DNA from: an uncultured Bacteroidota bacterium
GTDB taxonomy: Bacteria > Bacteroidota > Bacteroidia > Flavobacteriales > Flavobacteriaceae
Length of the DNA stretch: 64,000 nucleotides
NCBI GenBank assembly: GCA_902515405.1
Contig: CABXUS010000002.1
Location: 33,886 to 97,885 of the forward strand
Direction of reading: 5' to 3'
The notes under the pieces were generated by a model. It saw only the letters and a program-made list of their open reading frames with translations. It was not told the origin of the DNA and made no database searches. How positions within the stretch are numbered: position 1 is the stretch's first letter; each line of letters starts with the position of its first letter. Made by a program: the position numbers and the translations under genes. Below are positions 1-10,043 of this stretch, piece after piece.

Positions 1-297
1 TAAATTTTTATCTGTATCAGCAAGTAATGGGTATCTAAAGCCAAATTTATTAGAAAAATTACTTTGAGTTTTAATTTTATCGCAACTAACTCCCAAAATT
101 GAATAACCTTTTTTGGTTAGATTATCAAAATTTTCAGAAAGATTACAGGCTTCAGCAGTACAACCAGGTGTATTAGCTCTTGGATAGAAAAAAACAATTA
201 GTTTTTTACCATAGTAATCACTGCTTTTAATTAAATCCCCTTTGTCATTTAAACATTTAAATTCAGGTAATTTATCTCCAATTTCTAAAGTATTCAT
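1..297 (-). CDS. bcp: Thioredoxin-dependent peroxiredoxin, BCP/AhpC-TSA family (partial, C-terminus beyond left edge)
   Basis: Minus-strand translation from ATG at 297 reads MNTLEIGDKLPEFKCLNDKGDLIKSSDYYGKKLIVFFYPRANTPGCTAEACNLSENF..., with the BCP peroxidatic TPGCT motif; open to window edge. Confidence 0.9.
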   Translation of the reverse strand, partial: MNTLEIGDKLPEFKCLNDKGDLIKSSDYYGKKLIVFFYPRANTPGCTAEACNLSENFDNLTKKGYSILGVSCDKIKTQSNFSNKFGFRYPLLADTDKNL

Positions 298-308
298 ATA
301 TATAAAAT

Positions 309-971
309 TTGAGTAAATTTAATAAAATGAATAAATCTGAAAAAATTAATTTCATAATTAAAGTTTTAGAAGATTTCTATCCAAAAATTGAGATTCCTTT
401 AGATCATAAAGACCCATACACTCTTTTAATAGCAGTGTTATTATCTGCTCAAAGTACTGATAAAGGAGTAAACAAAATTACTCCGTTACTATTTTCCAAA
501 GCGGACAACCCTTATGATATGATAAAATTAAGCGTAGAAGAAATTAGAAATATAATTCGTCCAGTTGGTTTATCCCCAATGAAATCAAAAGGAATTTATG
601 GACTTTCAAAAATTTTAATAGAAAAATATGAAGGTAAAGTACCAAAAAGTTTTAAAGATCTTGAAAGTCTTCCTGCGGTTGGACATAAAACAGCAAGTGT
701 TGTTATGTCTCAAGCATTTGGAGTTCCATCCTTTCCAGTTGATACTCACATTCATAGACTAATGTATCGCTGGGGGCTTTCGAATGGGAAAAGTGTAAAG
801 AAGACAGAACAAGATGCTAAGAGGCTTTTTCCAAAAGAATTATGGAATAAAATTCATATTCAAATAATTCTTTATGCAAGAAGTTTTTCACCTGCCAGAG
901 CATGGAATATTAGAAACGATATTATAATGATGAAAATTGGAAGAAAATCCATTTTAAAAAAAATGATTTAA
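309..971 (+). CDS. nth: Endonuclease III-like DNA glycosylase (HhH-GPD), lacking Fe-S cysteines
   Basis: HhH and catalytic Lys region LPAVGHKTASVV and catalytic Asp in FPVDTHIHR; no C-terminal Cys cluster. Annotated start may be downstream (MNKSEKINF). Confidence 0.9.
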   Translation: MSKFNKMNKSEKINFIIKVLEDFYPKIEIPLDHKDPYTLLIAVLLSAQSTDKGVNKITPLLFSKADNPYDMIKLSVEEIRNIIRPVGLSPMKSKGIYGLSKILIEKYEGKVPKSFKDLESLPAVGHKTASVVMSQAFGVPSFPVDTHIHRLMYRWGLSNGKSVKKTEQDAKRLFPKELWNKIHIQIILYARSFSPARAWNIRNDIIMMKIGRKSILKKMI

Positions 972-1033
972 CCACAAACTATCTTATGCATAGTCCAATT
1001 GAAACAAGACTAGCAAAATCAGTAAATAATTTT

Positions 1034-1453
1034 CTAAAATAAGGTTGGATTTACAATTTTTTTCATTAAACCATTTTTTCTTAAAACTTTTCCGATCTTA
1101 TATTCCTCAATATTAATATCTAAATTACTTTCTAACCATATAGCAACTAAATGTCTGTGACAAAATTTTTTCTTTGATCCATCTGTCATGAGAATAGGTT
1201 CGTGCCCAGAAACTAATGAATTTAAGTCCTCAAAGACTGTATTAGGGTTCAAAGAGTACAATTGATGATTAAAATTCATAATAAATTTTTCTTCCGATAT
1301 TTTCTTTAATTTTAAATCTTCATATAATTTCCAATTAGGTACTAATGACTTATATTCATGCTTAACAAATTCATTGTTAGATGAGTATAAAGAAATAGAT
1401 ATAAATCCATTATTTTTCTCTTCTTTAATTTGCTTGTAAGTTCCTGTTTTCAT
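1034..1453 (-). CDS. DUF488-like protein
   Basis: Pattern LVPNWKLYEDLKLKKISEEKF...FCHRHLVAIWLE resembles DUF488 proteins. Confidence 0.6.
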   Translation of the reverse strand: MKTGTYKQIKEEKNNGFISISLYSSNNEFVKHEYKSLVPNWKLYEDLKLKKISEEKFIMNFNHQLYSLNPNTVFEDLNSLVSGHEPILMTDGSKKKFCHRHLVAIWLESNLDINIEEYKIGKVLRKNGLMKKIVNPTLF

Positions 1454-1693
1454 TAAAAATTAATATAGAAAAATTATTAATTTATTTGTTATAAATAAAT
1501 GATATTTTTTAATCTTATAAAATATTAAGAACTAATCATATAACTATAATTGAACTTAATTATAATGCTAAAAAACCATAGCAACAGCTTTTGGTTCATA
1601 CAGATATGATTATTATATCAAATTTTAATAAATTAATGCATATCCAAATATGGTTTAAAAAGTAGATTAATAATAATTAACTTCTGTTTAATT

Positions 1694-1723
1694 AAAAAAC
1701 ACGCCTACTTTGGCGGGTTTTTT
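1694..1723. terminator. Rho-independent terminator-like hairpin with no obvious upstream gene
   Basis: AAAAAACaCGCC-tactt-tGGCGgGTTTTTT with A-tract and T-tract. Confidence 0.6.
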
Positions 1724-1738
1724 GTTGTATATATTTAT

Positions 1739-3805
1739 ATGAATAAATTAAAGTTTATTTGCCTTTTATTTTTATTATTCTCAATATCTGGAATTACTCA
1801 AATTATTAATAAAAATAATATTGAGATTATAAGAGATAATTTTGGAGTGCCCCACATATATACTAAAACTGATGCAGAACTAGGATATGGATTAGCATGG
1901 GTTCATTCTGAAGATGATTTTAAAACAATTCAAGAAGCATATTTAGCTGGAAATTCTCTTTTAAGTAAGCATATTGGTTTAAGTGGAGCACCTATTGACT
2001 TTTTATCTCAACTAATTCGTTCAGGTGAAATTATTGATAGTTTGTACAATACTATAGATAAGAATTTTATTGAAGTTGTTAAAGGATATGCTCAGGGAAT
2101 TAATAGATATGCAGAGCTAAATCCAAAAGAAGTGCTTGTGAAGAAGCTATTTCCAATTACGCCTAAAAAAATGCTTAAATACTCCTTTTTACAACTATTT
2201 ATCTCAAGTGAAGGAGATCGAGCTGTTAGAGCGATATTTGAAAACAATTTTAAAAGCTTAACCTTTCAAAGAAGAAATGAACTTGGGTCAAATTTATTTT
2301 CTTTCAATACAAACAAGACAAGAAATGGTGAGACATACATGGCAGTCAACACTCATCAACCTTTAGATGGTCCAACATCTTGGTATGAAGTTCATTTAGA
2401 AAGTGAAGAAGGTACAAGCATCATTGGAGCAACATTTGCAGGAGCTCCATGTGTTTTAACAGGAACTAATAAAAACCTAGCATGGACACATACCGTTAAT
2501 AGACCTGATAAGACTGACATTTATCAATTAGAAATGGTAAAAAATAGTAAAAGAAAATATTTTTTTGATGATAAAATTTTAAAATTAAAAAAATATAGAG
2601 GAAAAGCATTCATTAAAATCTTAGGTATTCCAATAAAAGTAAGTAAAAAATACTACTCAAGTGTATATGGTCCTACATTAAAAAACAAAACTGGATTCTT
2701 CTCTGTAAGGACTGGCTCTTTATTTAAAGTTAGAGGTTTAGAGCAGTGGTGGAAAATGAATAAAGCAAGTAGTTTTAAAGAATTTTATTCAATTTTAGAA
2801 ATGAATGAAATTCCAGGATACAATATTGGATATGCGGATAAAGATGATAATATATTTTATATATCAAATGGTCTAATTCCCAAAAGAAATAATAAGTATA
2901 AATGGACAGATGTTTTACCTGGTAATACCAGTGAAACATTGTGGACTGATTACTATAAAACATCCGAACTTCCTCAAGTTATAAATCCTAAATCTGGGTA
3001 TATCTATAATGCTAATCACTCACCATTTAAATCAACATCACTGAACGAAAATCCCAATCCAAAGAATTTCAATTCAAATATGGGCTTTGAAACTTTCGAT
3101 AACAATAGAAGTACAAGAATTTTTGAACTTATAGAGTCATTCAATGCTATTGATTATAAAAATTTCAAAACTATAAAATATGACAACAAGTTTCCTAATC
3201 CATTTAATTACAATTTTATGGATATAAATAACATAATGGAAATGAATCCTAAAAATTATCCTGAAATTTCTGATTTGCTAGAGCAAATCCAAAAATGGGA
3301 CCGCGTAACTGATGCAAATTCAACTGGAGCTGGTGCCTACGCAATATTCTATTATACACTAGTTGAAAAATATTTCTACAAGAGTTATTATGATAGAAAT
3401 TTTAGTAAAGATTTAATTGCAGATTGTTTAAAGGATGTAAAAGAGAAAATGATCAAATATTTCAATTCAAGTACTGTAAAACTTGGTGAGTATCAGAAGT
3501 TGGTTAGAGGTAATAAAGAAATGCCAATTTTCGGTATGCCTGATGTAATAACAGCTATGACTGCATCAAAATATAGAAACGGTAAAATACAGGTTACACA
3601 TGGTGAGTCATATATTCAACTTGTTAAGTTTAGTAATAAAGGAGTTGAAATAGAGTCTATTATTTCATATGGAAGTAGTGATCATAAAGATTCTCCTCAT
3701 TATAATGATCAAATGGATTTATATTCTAATTTTAAAACAAAAAAAATGAGTTTTGATAAGGACTATGTTCTTAAAAATGCTAAAAAGACTTACAGCCCAA
3801 AGTAA
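1739..3805 (+). CDS. Penicillin acylase family protein (Ntn hydrolase)
   Basis: Signal peptide, then IEIIRDNFGVPHIYTKTDAELGYGLAWVHSEDDF and GSN nucleophile region (RNELGSNLFSFN), typical of the penicillin/acyl-HSL acylase family. Confidence 0.85.
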   Translation: MNKLKFICLLFLLFSISGITQIINKNNIEIIRDNFGVPHIYTKTDAELGYGLAWVHSEDDFKTIQEAYLAGNSLLSKHIGLSGAPIDFLSQLIRSGEIIDSLYNTIDKNFIEVVKGYAQGINRYAELNPKEVLVKKLFPITPKKMLKYSFLQLFISSEGDRAVRAIFENNFKSLTFQRRNELGSNLFSFNTNKTRNGETYMAVNTHQPLDGPTSWYEVHLESEEGTSIIGATFAGAPCVLTGTNKNLAWTHTVNRPDKTDIYQLEMVKNSKRKYFFDDKILKLKKYRGKAFIKILGIPIKVSKKYYSSVYGPTLKNKTGFFSVRTGSLFKVRGLEQWWKMNKASSFKEFYSILEMNEIPGYNIGYADKDDNIFYISNGLIPKRNNKYKWTDVLPGNTSETLWTDYYKTSELPQVINPKSGYIYNANHSPFKSTSLNENPNPKNFNSNMGFETFDNNRSTRIFELIESFNAIDYKNFKTIKYDNKFPNPFNYNFMDINNIMEMNPKNYPEISDLLEQIQKWDRVTDANSTGAGAYAIFYYTLVEKYFYKSYYDRNFSKDLIADCLKDVKEKMIKYFNSSTVKLGEYQKLVRGNKEMPIFGMPDVITAMTASKYRNGKIQVTHGESYIQLVKFSNKGVEIESIISYGSSDHKDSPHYNDQMDLYSNFKTKKMSFDKDYVLKNAKKTYSPK

Positions 3806-3807
3806 AG

Positions 3808-4914
3808 TTAGCTTATAAGTCTTTTATATTCTGCTTCATACATAGGAACAATATTTTCTATATTATATTTTTGAGCTTGCTTATATGAATTTAATTTAAA
3901 TCTTTCTAAAAGCTTTTCGCTGGTAAGAAGTTTGAGAATAGCTTCAACATATGCATCAATGTCATTGTAATCGCATGTAAATCCAGTTTTATTATTAATA
4001 TTAAGCTCGGGTAATCCTCCTCTATTAGATGAAATTACAGCGTTTTTGGAGGCCATTGCTTCAAGAGCAGCAAGTCCAAAACTTTCTGTTTTAGATGGTA
4101 AAATAAATATGTCAGAGTGACAAAGAACTTTTTCAACTTCATTATTATTTCCCATAAAATCAATGTTTTTAATCTTTAAATCTTTAGCCATTGATTTGGC
4201 AACTTCTAGTTCAGGCCCCTCACCTATCAAATTAAACTTACAATTGAATTGATTAGAAATTTTTGAATAAACTTTTATGAGTGTTCTTATGTTTTTAACA
4301 GGTCTAAAATTACTGACATGAGTGATTGTTTTTATATCATCCTCATTTTTACACATTTCTAGTTGATTATTAAACTTTTTTATATCTACAAAGTTTGGAA
4401 TAACTTTAATTTTTTTATTTGTATTAAAAAACTCGTGAGTGTCATTTTTCAAGCTTTTTGAAACAGAAGTAACTATATTAGATTTATCTATAGAAAACTT
4501 AACAGCATTCTTATAAAATGGATGTTTACCAACAAGTGTTATATCAGTTCCATGTAATGTTGTGATGATTGGCAGAGTAATTTTAGAGCTTTTGAGCATC
4601 TTTTGAGCCATATATGCAGCATATGCATGCGGAATAGCATAATGAACATGTATTAAGTCTATTTTATTTTTAGAGGCAACATCAACTATTTTGGTTGATA
4701 AAGCTAATTCATATGGCTGAAAATTAAACAAAGGATAGAATGGAACATTTACTTTATGAAAAAAAATCGTCCTATTATCTTCATTAAGCCTTACGGGTTT
4801 TTGATACGCAATAAAATGTACAAAATGACCTCTTTTTGCTAAATCATGACCAAGCTCAGTAGCTAAAACACCGCTCCCTCCAAAAGTTGGATAACAAACT
4901 ATTATTATTCTCAT
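3808..4914 (-). CDS. bshA: N-acetyl-alpha-D-glucosaminyl L-malate synthase (bacillithiol biosynthesis)
   Basis: GT4 fold; N-terminus RIIIVCYPTFGGSGVLATELGHDLAKRGHFVHFI is BshA-like. Confidence 0.9.
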   Translation of the reverse strand: MRIIIVCYPTFGGSGVLATELGHDLAKRGHFVHFIAYQKPVRLNEDNRTIFFHKVNVPFYPLFNFQPYELALSTKIVDVASKNKIDLIHVHYAIPHAYAAYMAQKMLKSSKITLPIITTLHGTDITLVGKHPFYKNAVKFSIDKSNIVTSVSKSLKNDTHEFFNTNKKIKVIPNFVDIKKFNNQLEMCKNEDDIKTITHVSNFRPVKNIRTLIKVYSKISNQFNCKFNLIGEGPELEVAKSMAKDLKIKNIDFMGNNNEVEKVLCHSDIFILPSKTESFGLAALEAMASKNAVISSNRGGLPELNINNKTGFTCDYNDIDAYVEAILKLLTSEKLLERFKLNSYKQAQKYNIENIVPMYEAEYKRLIS

Positions 4915-4918
4915 AAGT

Positions 4919-7804
4919 TTAATTAAAAACTATTTTTTTAATTTCTGTTCTAATATTATAATCAATTAATTTTCTATTATCCATGCTTGGAAATGTTCTG
5001 TTTGATAAGAATACATAAACAATTTCAGTTTCAGGATCAGCCCATGCATATGTACCAGTGAAACCAGAATGCCCAAAACTTTCTTTTGAAACGCAGTTAC
5101 AAGTTATGTTTTCTTGATCGTTTATTTCAGGTTTATCAAATCCTATGCCTCTTCTTACGTCATTCTTACAAAAGTGACATTTATTAAATTCATTAAATAT
5201 TTCTTCTTTAAAAAAAATACTTTTTCCATATTTTCCTTTCTGAAGATATAATTGCATTATTTTGGCAACGTCTAATGAGTTCCCAAAAAGACCTGCATGT
5301 CCAGCAACACCACCTAGCATTGCAGCCCCCATATCATGAACATATCCTTTTAAAAGCCCAAATCTAAAATAGTTATCTATTTCTGAGGGAATAATTTTTT
5401 TTTTATCTATTGTTTTATTTGGATTAAAAGTTAAAGAAGAAGCTCCAATTTTAGAATAAATCAATTTACTTATTAATGTATCTAAAGAAGTACTGTATGT
5501 CTTTTCAAAATATTTTTTAATTAAATAATATGGAAGATCACTATACTTATATTCTTTTTTTTGAAGAAGTTTTGAGTTAATAATTCTTTTAAAAATTGTA
5601 TCATTCCATGAGGACATAAATAATCCTTCTCTTACTTCATTTTTAAATAAATCAGAGTAATTATTTGAATAGAAACTTTTGATAGGTTTTTTAGTTAACG
5701 AATCTAGTGTCTCTTTATAAAAAGGAATCCAGGGTGTTAGTTTAGAATAATGTGAAAGCATTTCATCTAACTTAATATCTTTTTTATCTCCTAAATTTGT
5801 ATCAGTAAAAAGATCTTGTAAAGTAGTTTTAAAACTTAACTTATTTAATTCAAATTCATTTATAATTAAAGGAAGGGAAGCTAATATTTTAGTTAATGAT
5901 GCTAAATCATAAACATCATCATTACTTACTCGTGTTTTTTTTTCATATGTATGAAATCCATATGATTTTTGATAAATAACACTACCATTCTTTGCAATTA
6001 AAAGTTGAGCACCTGGTGTCATTTTTTCTCTTATAGAAAAATTAATTATAGAATCAATTTTTTTTAAGTTTTTAGACTTGAAACCTTTATTTAGATAATG
6101 ACCAAAGCTTAAAATTTTTTTTTTTTTTAATTTAATTGATGTATTTAATGGTATATTTTTGTTAATTGTTACTGGCAAAACACCCTTTACATTAATTCCT
6201 CCAAAAATTGCTTGTGCGGCTTTTCGTTGAAAAACATCAGAATTTTGGTATGCAATTAAAATTGATTCAATTCCATTTATATCAATATCAAGCATTGAAT
6301 ATGGCTTTGAAAAAACTACTAGAGTAATATCATTATTGTTTTTTAAATCATTAATTATTGATATCTCACCAGGTTTAAACTTATAATCACCAAAAGGAGA
6401 TTTATCAGATTTATGTAAACCAATTATTATTTTTTTATAATCTTTAGCCTTTTCGGATAAATTATCATTATTTAATGAATTTATATGATATACATCATCA
6501 TATTTTTTCATATAGCTTAAAAAAGTATCAAATGTATCATCACCGAAATTTATATATCCAATTGGTTTATCATTAGATATAGTCAACGGCAAATTAGAGT
6601 TTGAATTTTTTACGAGAGTTATTGACTCCTCAGCTAACCTATCCAATAGCGCAAAATCTTCATCTTGATTAAGATCCTCAACAATATTTTCAAGCTTAAT
6701 TGGCTTAAAATTATCTAATCCGGATTTAAACTTAGCCATTAAGTTTTTTTTGACAGCATCTTCAAGTCTTTTAGGTTTAATCTTACCTTTTTTTAATGCT
6801 TTTTTTATTTCTTTAATGCTTTTTTCGATATCAGTTGGCATCAAAAGAAGATCATTTCCTGCATTTAAAGCAGCTACATCCTGGTGTTCGCCTTTGCTAA
6901 AATCTACTATGGCTTTCATATCTAATGCATCTGTAATTACCAATCCTTTAAAATTTAAATCTTCAATTAAAAGATTGTTGATAACTTTTTTTGAAAGCGT
7001 TGAAATTTTGGTCTTATCTAAGTTTGGAATGTTTAAATGAGCGGTCATAATTCCATCAAGATTATTATTAATTAATTCTTTAAAAGGATATAATTCAACT
7101 TCATTTATTCGTTCTTTAGAAAAATTAATTGAAGGCAAGGTTAAGTGTGAGTCAGTTTCTGTGTCTCCATGACCAGGGAAATGCTTAGCAGCACCCATAA
7201 TACCATAATAATGCATTCCTTTTAAATAATTTAAAGCCTTGCTCGCTACATTAAACTTATCCTCACCAAAAGATCTGAAACCAATTATTGGGTTCCTTGG
7301 ATTAGTATTTATATCAACTACAGGAGCAAAATTTATTTGTACTCCCAATCTTTTTGCGTGATAACCAATTCTTTTTCCAACTTCATATATTAATTTGTCA
7401 TCTTGAATTGCACCAAGTGTCATATTATATGGGAATGAAAAAGCATCTCTCAATCTCATACCAATACCCCACTCGGCATCCATAGAAATTAAAAGAGGAA
7501 CTTTAGATAGTTTTTGGAATTTATTTATTGCTATTGCTTGATCTTTTATGTTACCAAGTGAAAAAATTAATCCTCCAAGATGATAATCCCTAATAAGTTT
7601 TGAAATATGTTTTATTTCTTCCTCACCATATCTGGTTGCAACCCAAACGGTATACAACTGCCCTATCCTTTCATCTAAAGAAAGATTATTATATACCCTA
7701 TCAACCCATTCTTTTTGTTTAAAACTATCCTCTGAAATTAATGGATTTTGAGAGTAGCTATAAAAAGAGATTAAAATTGATATTATTAGAAATTTATTTT
7801 TCAT
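4919..7804 (-). CDS. GH3 beta-N-acetylhexosaminidase fused to serine beta-lactamase-family domain
   Basis: GH3 KHFPGHGDTETDSH and VITDALDM; C-terminal domain with SLTK and GHSGFTGTYAWADPE. Confidence 0.92.
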   Translation of the reverse strand: MKNKFLIISILISFYSYSQNPLISEDSFKQKEWVDRVYNNLSLDERIGQLYTVWVATRYGEEEIKHISKLIRDYHLGGLIFSLGNIKDQAIAINKFQKLSKVPLLISMDAEWGIGMRLRDAFSFPYNMTLGAIQDDKLIYEVGKRIGYHAKRLGVQINFAPVVDINTNPRNPIIGFRSFGEDKFNVASKALNYLKGMHYYGIMGAAKHFPGHGDTETDSHLTLPSINFSKERINEVELYPFKELINNNLDGIMTAHLNIPNLDKTKISTLSKKVINNLLIEDLNFKGLVITDALDMKAIVDFSKGEHQDVAALNAGNDLLLMPTDIEKSIKEIKKALKKGKIKPKRLEDAVKKNLMAKFKSGLDNFKPIKLENIVEDLNQDEDFALLDRLAEESITLVKNSNSNLPLTISNDKPIGYINFGDDTFDTFLSYMKKYDDVYHINSLNNDNLSEKAKDYKKIIIGLHKSDKSPFGDYKFKPGEISIINDLKNNNDITLVVFSKPYSMLDIDINGIESILIAYQNSDVFQRKAAQAIFGGINVKGVLPVTINKNIPLNTSIKLKKKKILSFGHYLNKGFKSKNLKKIDSIINFSIREKMTPGAQLLIAKNGSVIYQKSYGFHTYEKKTRVSNDDVYDLASLTKILASLPLIINEFELNKLSFKTTLQDLFTDTNLGDKKDIKLDEMLSHYSKLTPWIPFYKETLDSLTKKPIKSFYSNNYSDLFKNEVREGLFMSSWNDTIFKRIINSKLLQKKEYKYSDLPYYLIKKYFEKTYSTSLDTLISKLIYSKIGASSLTFNPNKTIDKKKIIPSEIDNYFRFGLLKGYVHDMGAAMLGGVAGHAGLFGNSLDVAKIMQLYLQKGKYGKSIFFKEEIFNEFNKCHFCKNDVRRGIGFDKPEINDQENITCNCVSKESFGHSGFTGTYAWADPETEIVYVFLSNRTFPSMDNRKLIDYNIRTEIKKIVFN

Positions 7805-8286
7805 TTAAATAGTTGTTGATGCCAGCTATCTTTGGCGCATAATTCCCAGTTTTGGATCATGTCTTTTTTAAACTTAATTAAGTTATTAAAAACTATGGTA
7901 TTTTCATTTACTTCATTAGTCAAAACTTTCATTTTAAAATCATTTAACCGATCAATAATGATATCATTACCTTTTCTGTATGAAATATCAAGCCTGTCAA
8001 GTAATCTTAAACCATACTCCTTCTCGAGCATTTTTATAAAAGACATTAATTTATCTATTGAGCAACCAGTTGCATTTGAATTATTTTCATCTAATGCAAT
8101 AAATAAAAAAAGATTATACTTAATTGTAAATGCTGAATTTAACTCACTTCCATGAGATGTCCAGGAAGATAGAAACTGACTAATTTTTTTTTCTAAAGAA
8201 TTAATTAGCTCATCTTTAAAAGGGCGATTAGATTGATAAATCCACAACTTTGATTCATCACTAATATCATCAAATCTCACAACCAT
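7801..8286 (-). CDS. Conserved Bacteroidota protein of the kind often labelled 'ABC transporter ATPase'
   Basis: VRFDDISDESKLWIYQSNRPF...CSIDKLMSFIKMLEKEYGLRLLDR...NTIVFNNL...SWHQQLF matches the family as I remember it; no Walker motifs seen. Confidence 0.7.
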   Translation of the reverse strand: MVVRFDDISDESKLWIYQSNRPFKDELINSLEKKISQFLSSWTSHGSELNSAFTIKYNLFLFIALDENNSNATGCSIDKLMSFIKMLEKEYGLRLLDRLDISYRKGNDIIIDRLNDFKMKVLTNEVNENTIVFNNLIKFKKDMIQNWELCAKDSWHQQLFK

Positions 8287-8288
8287 AA

Positions 8289-8420
8289 TTAATCTATTGA
8301 TGCCTGTTCAACTATTTCAGCTATATCAAGTACTTTAACTTTTTGTTCAGCTTTAAGAGTTGTTGATTGAAAAACCCAAGCTTTTGAATCAATATTTAAG
8401 TTTTTAAACTCAACCGTCAC
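8289..8420 (-). CDS. 43-codon ORF, GTG start overlapping upstream stop; C-terminus resembles the end of a CCG-domain (Fe-S)-binding protein; possible remnant
   Basis: My translation: (V/M)TVEFKNLNIDSKAWVFQSTTLKAEQKVKVLDIAEIVEQASID*; GTGA overlap with the acyl-CoA dehydrogenase stop. Confidence 0.45.
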   Translation of the reverse strand: MTVEFKNLNIDSKAWVFQSTTLKAEQKVKVLDIAEIVEQASID

Positions 8421-9598
8421 GATCTAAAAGCAGATATACCGGTTATACTTTTTCCAGTGATTAAGGTGTGTATCTCCTCAGTTCCCTGATATGTTTTTAA
8501 CACCTCAAGGTTTAATATGTGACGCATGACTGGATATTCAGCAGTTACACCCATTCCACCCAAAATTGATCTAGCAATTACGGCAACTTCACTGGCCATA
8601 CTAACACTTGAACGTTTTGCTAATGATATTTGCTCAAAAGTGGCTTGAGATTCATTCATTAATTTACCTAATCTCCAAACCAAAATTTGAATTTTTGTAA
8701 TTTCAGTTATCATATCACTTAATTTTTTTTGGACCAATTGATATGATGCTATTTTTTTTCCAAATTGAATTCTTTCAGTTGAATATTTAAGTGCACAATC
8801 GTAACAGTCCATTGCAATACCTAATGCTCCCCATGCAACAGCATACCTGCCTATATTTAAACAACTCAACATTTCTTGAATGTTTTTTGTTCTAAACAAA
8901 AGGTTTTCCTTTTGAAGTTTTAAATCGTTAAAAATTAATTCACCTGTTTCTGATCCTCTAAATCCCCACTTATTTTTAATTTTTGATGTTTCAAATCCTT
9001 CAAAACCTCGCTCTACTAAAAACAAACCAAATTCATCATTGTTATTTCTGGCCCAGAATAAAGCTAAGTCACATATTGGAGCTTGACCAATCCATAACTT
9101 TGAACCATTAATTAGATAATAATCACCATGATCATCAAATCTCGTGAGCATGGATGATGGATCAGATCCATGATTTGGCTCACTCATTCCAAAACTACCC
9201 ACATTATCTCCATTTGAAAGCGACAATAAATATTTGTCCTTTTGTTTTTCATTAGCATGTTGGTATATTAATTTCATTACAAGCCCAGATTGAATAGAAC
9301 TTAAAACTCTAAGTGAAGAATCCCCCCTTTCAAGCTCTTGCATCATGAGACCATAAGAGATATAGTCTACACCTGCACCGCCATATTTTTCAGGTAAAAA
9401 AGGACCAAAACCACCAATCTCAGCAAGTCCTTTAATAAATTCCATAGGAAACTTATCGTTTTGGACCGCACTTTCTATCACAGGTGATACATTACTCTTA
9501 ACCCATTCTCTTGTAACATCTCTAATCAAAAGATTCTCCTCAGATAATAACTTATCTAAAGCAAAATAATCAGGTGAGATAAAACTATCTTTTCTCAT
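8417..9598 (-). CDS. Acyl-CoA dehydrogenase (glutaryl-CoA dehydrogenase-like)
   Basis: GSFGMSEPNHGSDPSSM..., RIQFGKKIASYQLVQKKLSDM, and C-terminal EVLKTYQGTEEIHTLITGKSITGI. Confidence 0.9.
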   Translation of the reverse strand: MRKDSFISPDYFALDKLLSEENLLIRDVTREWVKSNVSPVIESAVQNDKFPMEFIKGLAEIGGFGPFLPEKYGGAGVDYISYGLMMQELERGDSSLRVLSSIQSGLVMKLIYQHANEKQKDKYLLSLSNGDNVGSFGMSEPNHGSDPSSMLTRFDDHGDYYLINGSKLWIGQAPICDLALFWARNNNDEFGLFLVERGFEGFETSKIKNKWGFRGSETGELIFNDLKLQKENLLFRTKNIQEMLSCLNIGRYAVAWGALGIAMDCYDCALKYSTERIQFGKKIASYQLVQKKLSDMITEITKIQILVWRLGKLMNESQATFEQISLAKRSSVSMASEVAVIARSILGGMGVTAEYPVMRHILNLEVLKTYQGTEEIHTLITGKSITGISAFRS

Positions 9599-9600
9599 AT

Positions 9601-10041
9601 TTATTTTCTATCATCAAATACCTCGATTTTGGCATTTTTTTCGATAAGGTCTGTAAATTTACCATTATATCTGGTTGCTCTTACAAGGTGATTATCAATC
9701 CAGTGATAATTTCCCCCACGTGGCTTACCCATTAATAATGAATGATACTTAAACCCATTTTTATTCAACCATTCTTCAGTCACATTTCTATGACTTTCAG
9801 TTCTTGACGTAAAAAAACAAATAATATGACCTTCTTCAAACCATTTATTAAGTGTAACAAGAGCATCTGGATATACTTTCGCTGTTGACATTCTCTCGGG
9901 TTCTTCGTTTGGGATATCATCACATATTGTACCGTCAATATCAATCAAATAATTTTTCACACCATCTGGAAGTATGGGACTAATATTTTTTCCATGCTCA
10001 ACTTTATTTTTTAAAATTTTATCAAGATCTATTTTACTCAT
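9601..10041 (-). CDS. HAD-superfamily phosphatase
   Basis: DxDGT motif LIDIDGTICDD; TSR motif ICFFTSRTESHR; terminal DDR. Confidence 0.8.
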   Translation of the reverse strand: MSKIDLDKILKNKVEHGKNISPILPDGVKNYLIDIDGTICDDIPNEEPERMSTAKVYPDALVTLNKWFEEGHIICFFTSRTESHRNVTEEWLNKNGFKYHSLLMGKPRGGNYHWIDNHLVRATRYNGKFTDLIEKNAKIEVFDDRK

Positions 10042-10043
10042 TT

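Noticed and set aside
985-1035. 16-codon ORF after nth (MHSPIETRLAKSVNNFLK)
   Set aside because: Too short, no supporting signals, sits in a convergent gap; could be chance or a gene remnant but not supportable
2775-2963. Short antisense ORFs throughout the track (e.g. 2775-2963, 6750-7040, 7832-8155, 17288-17527, 22570-22965, 25823-26227, 28445-28801, 42705-43022, 57978-58277)
   Set aside because: Each lies opposite or out of frame within a well-supported gene, has low-complexity composition and no recognisable domain; expected by chance in AT-rich DNA
7801-8286. Annotation of the 161-aa protein as a true ABC transporter ATPase
   Set aside because: No Walker A/B or ABC signature present; the label is a likely propagated misannotation for this family
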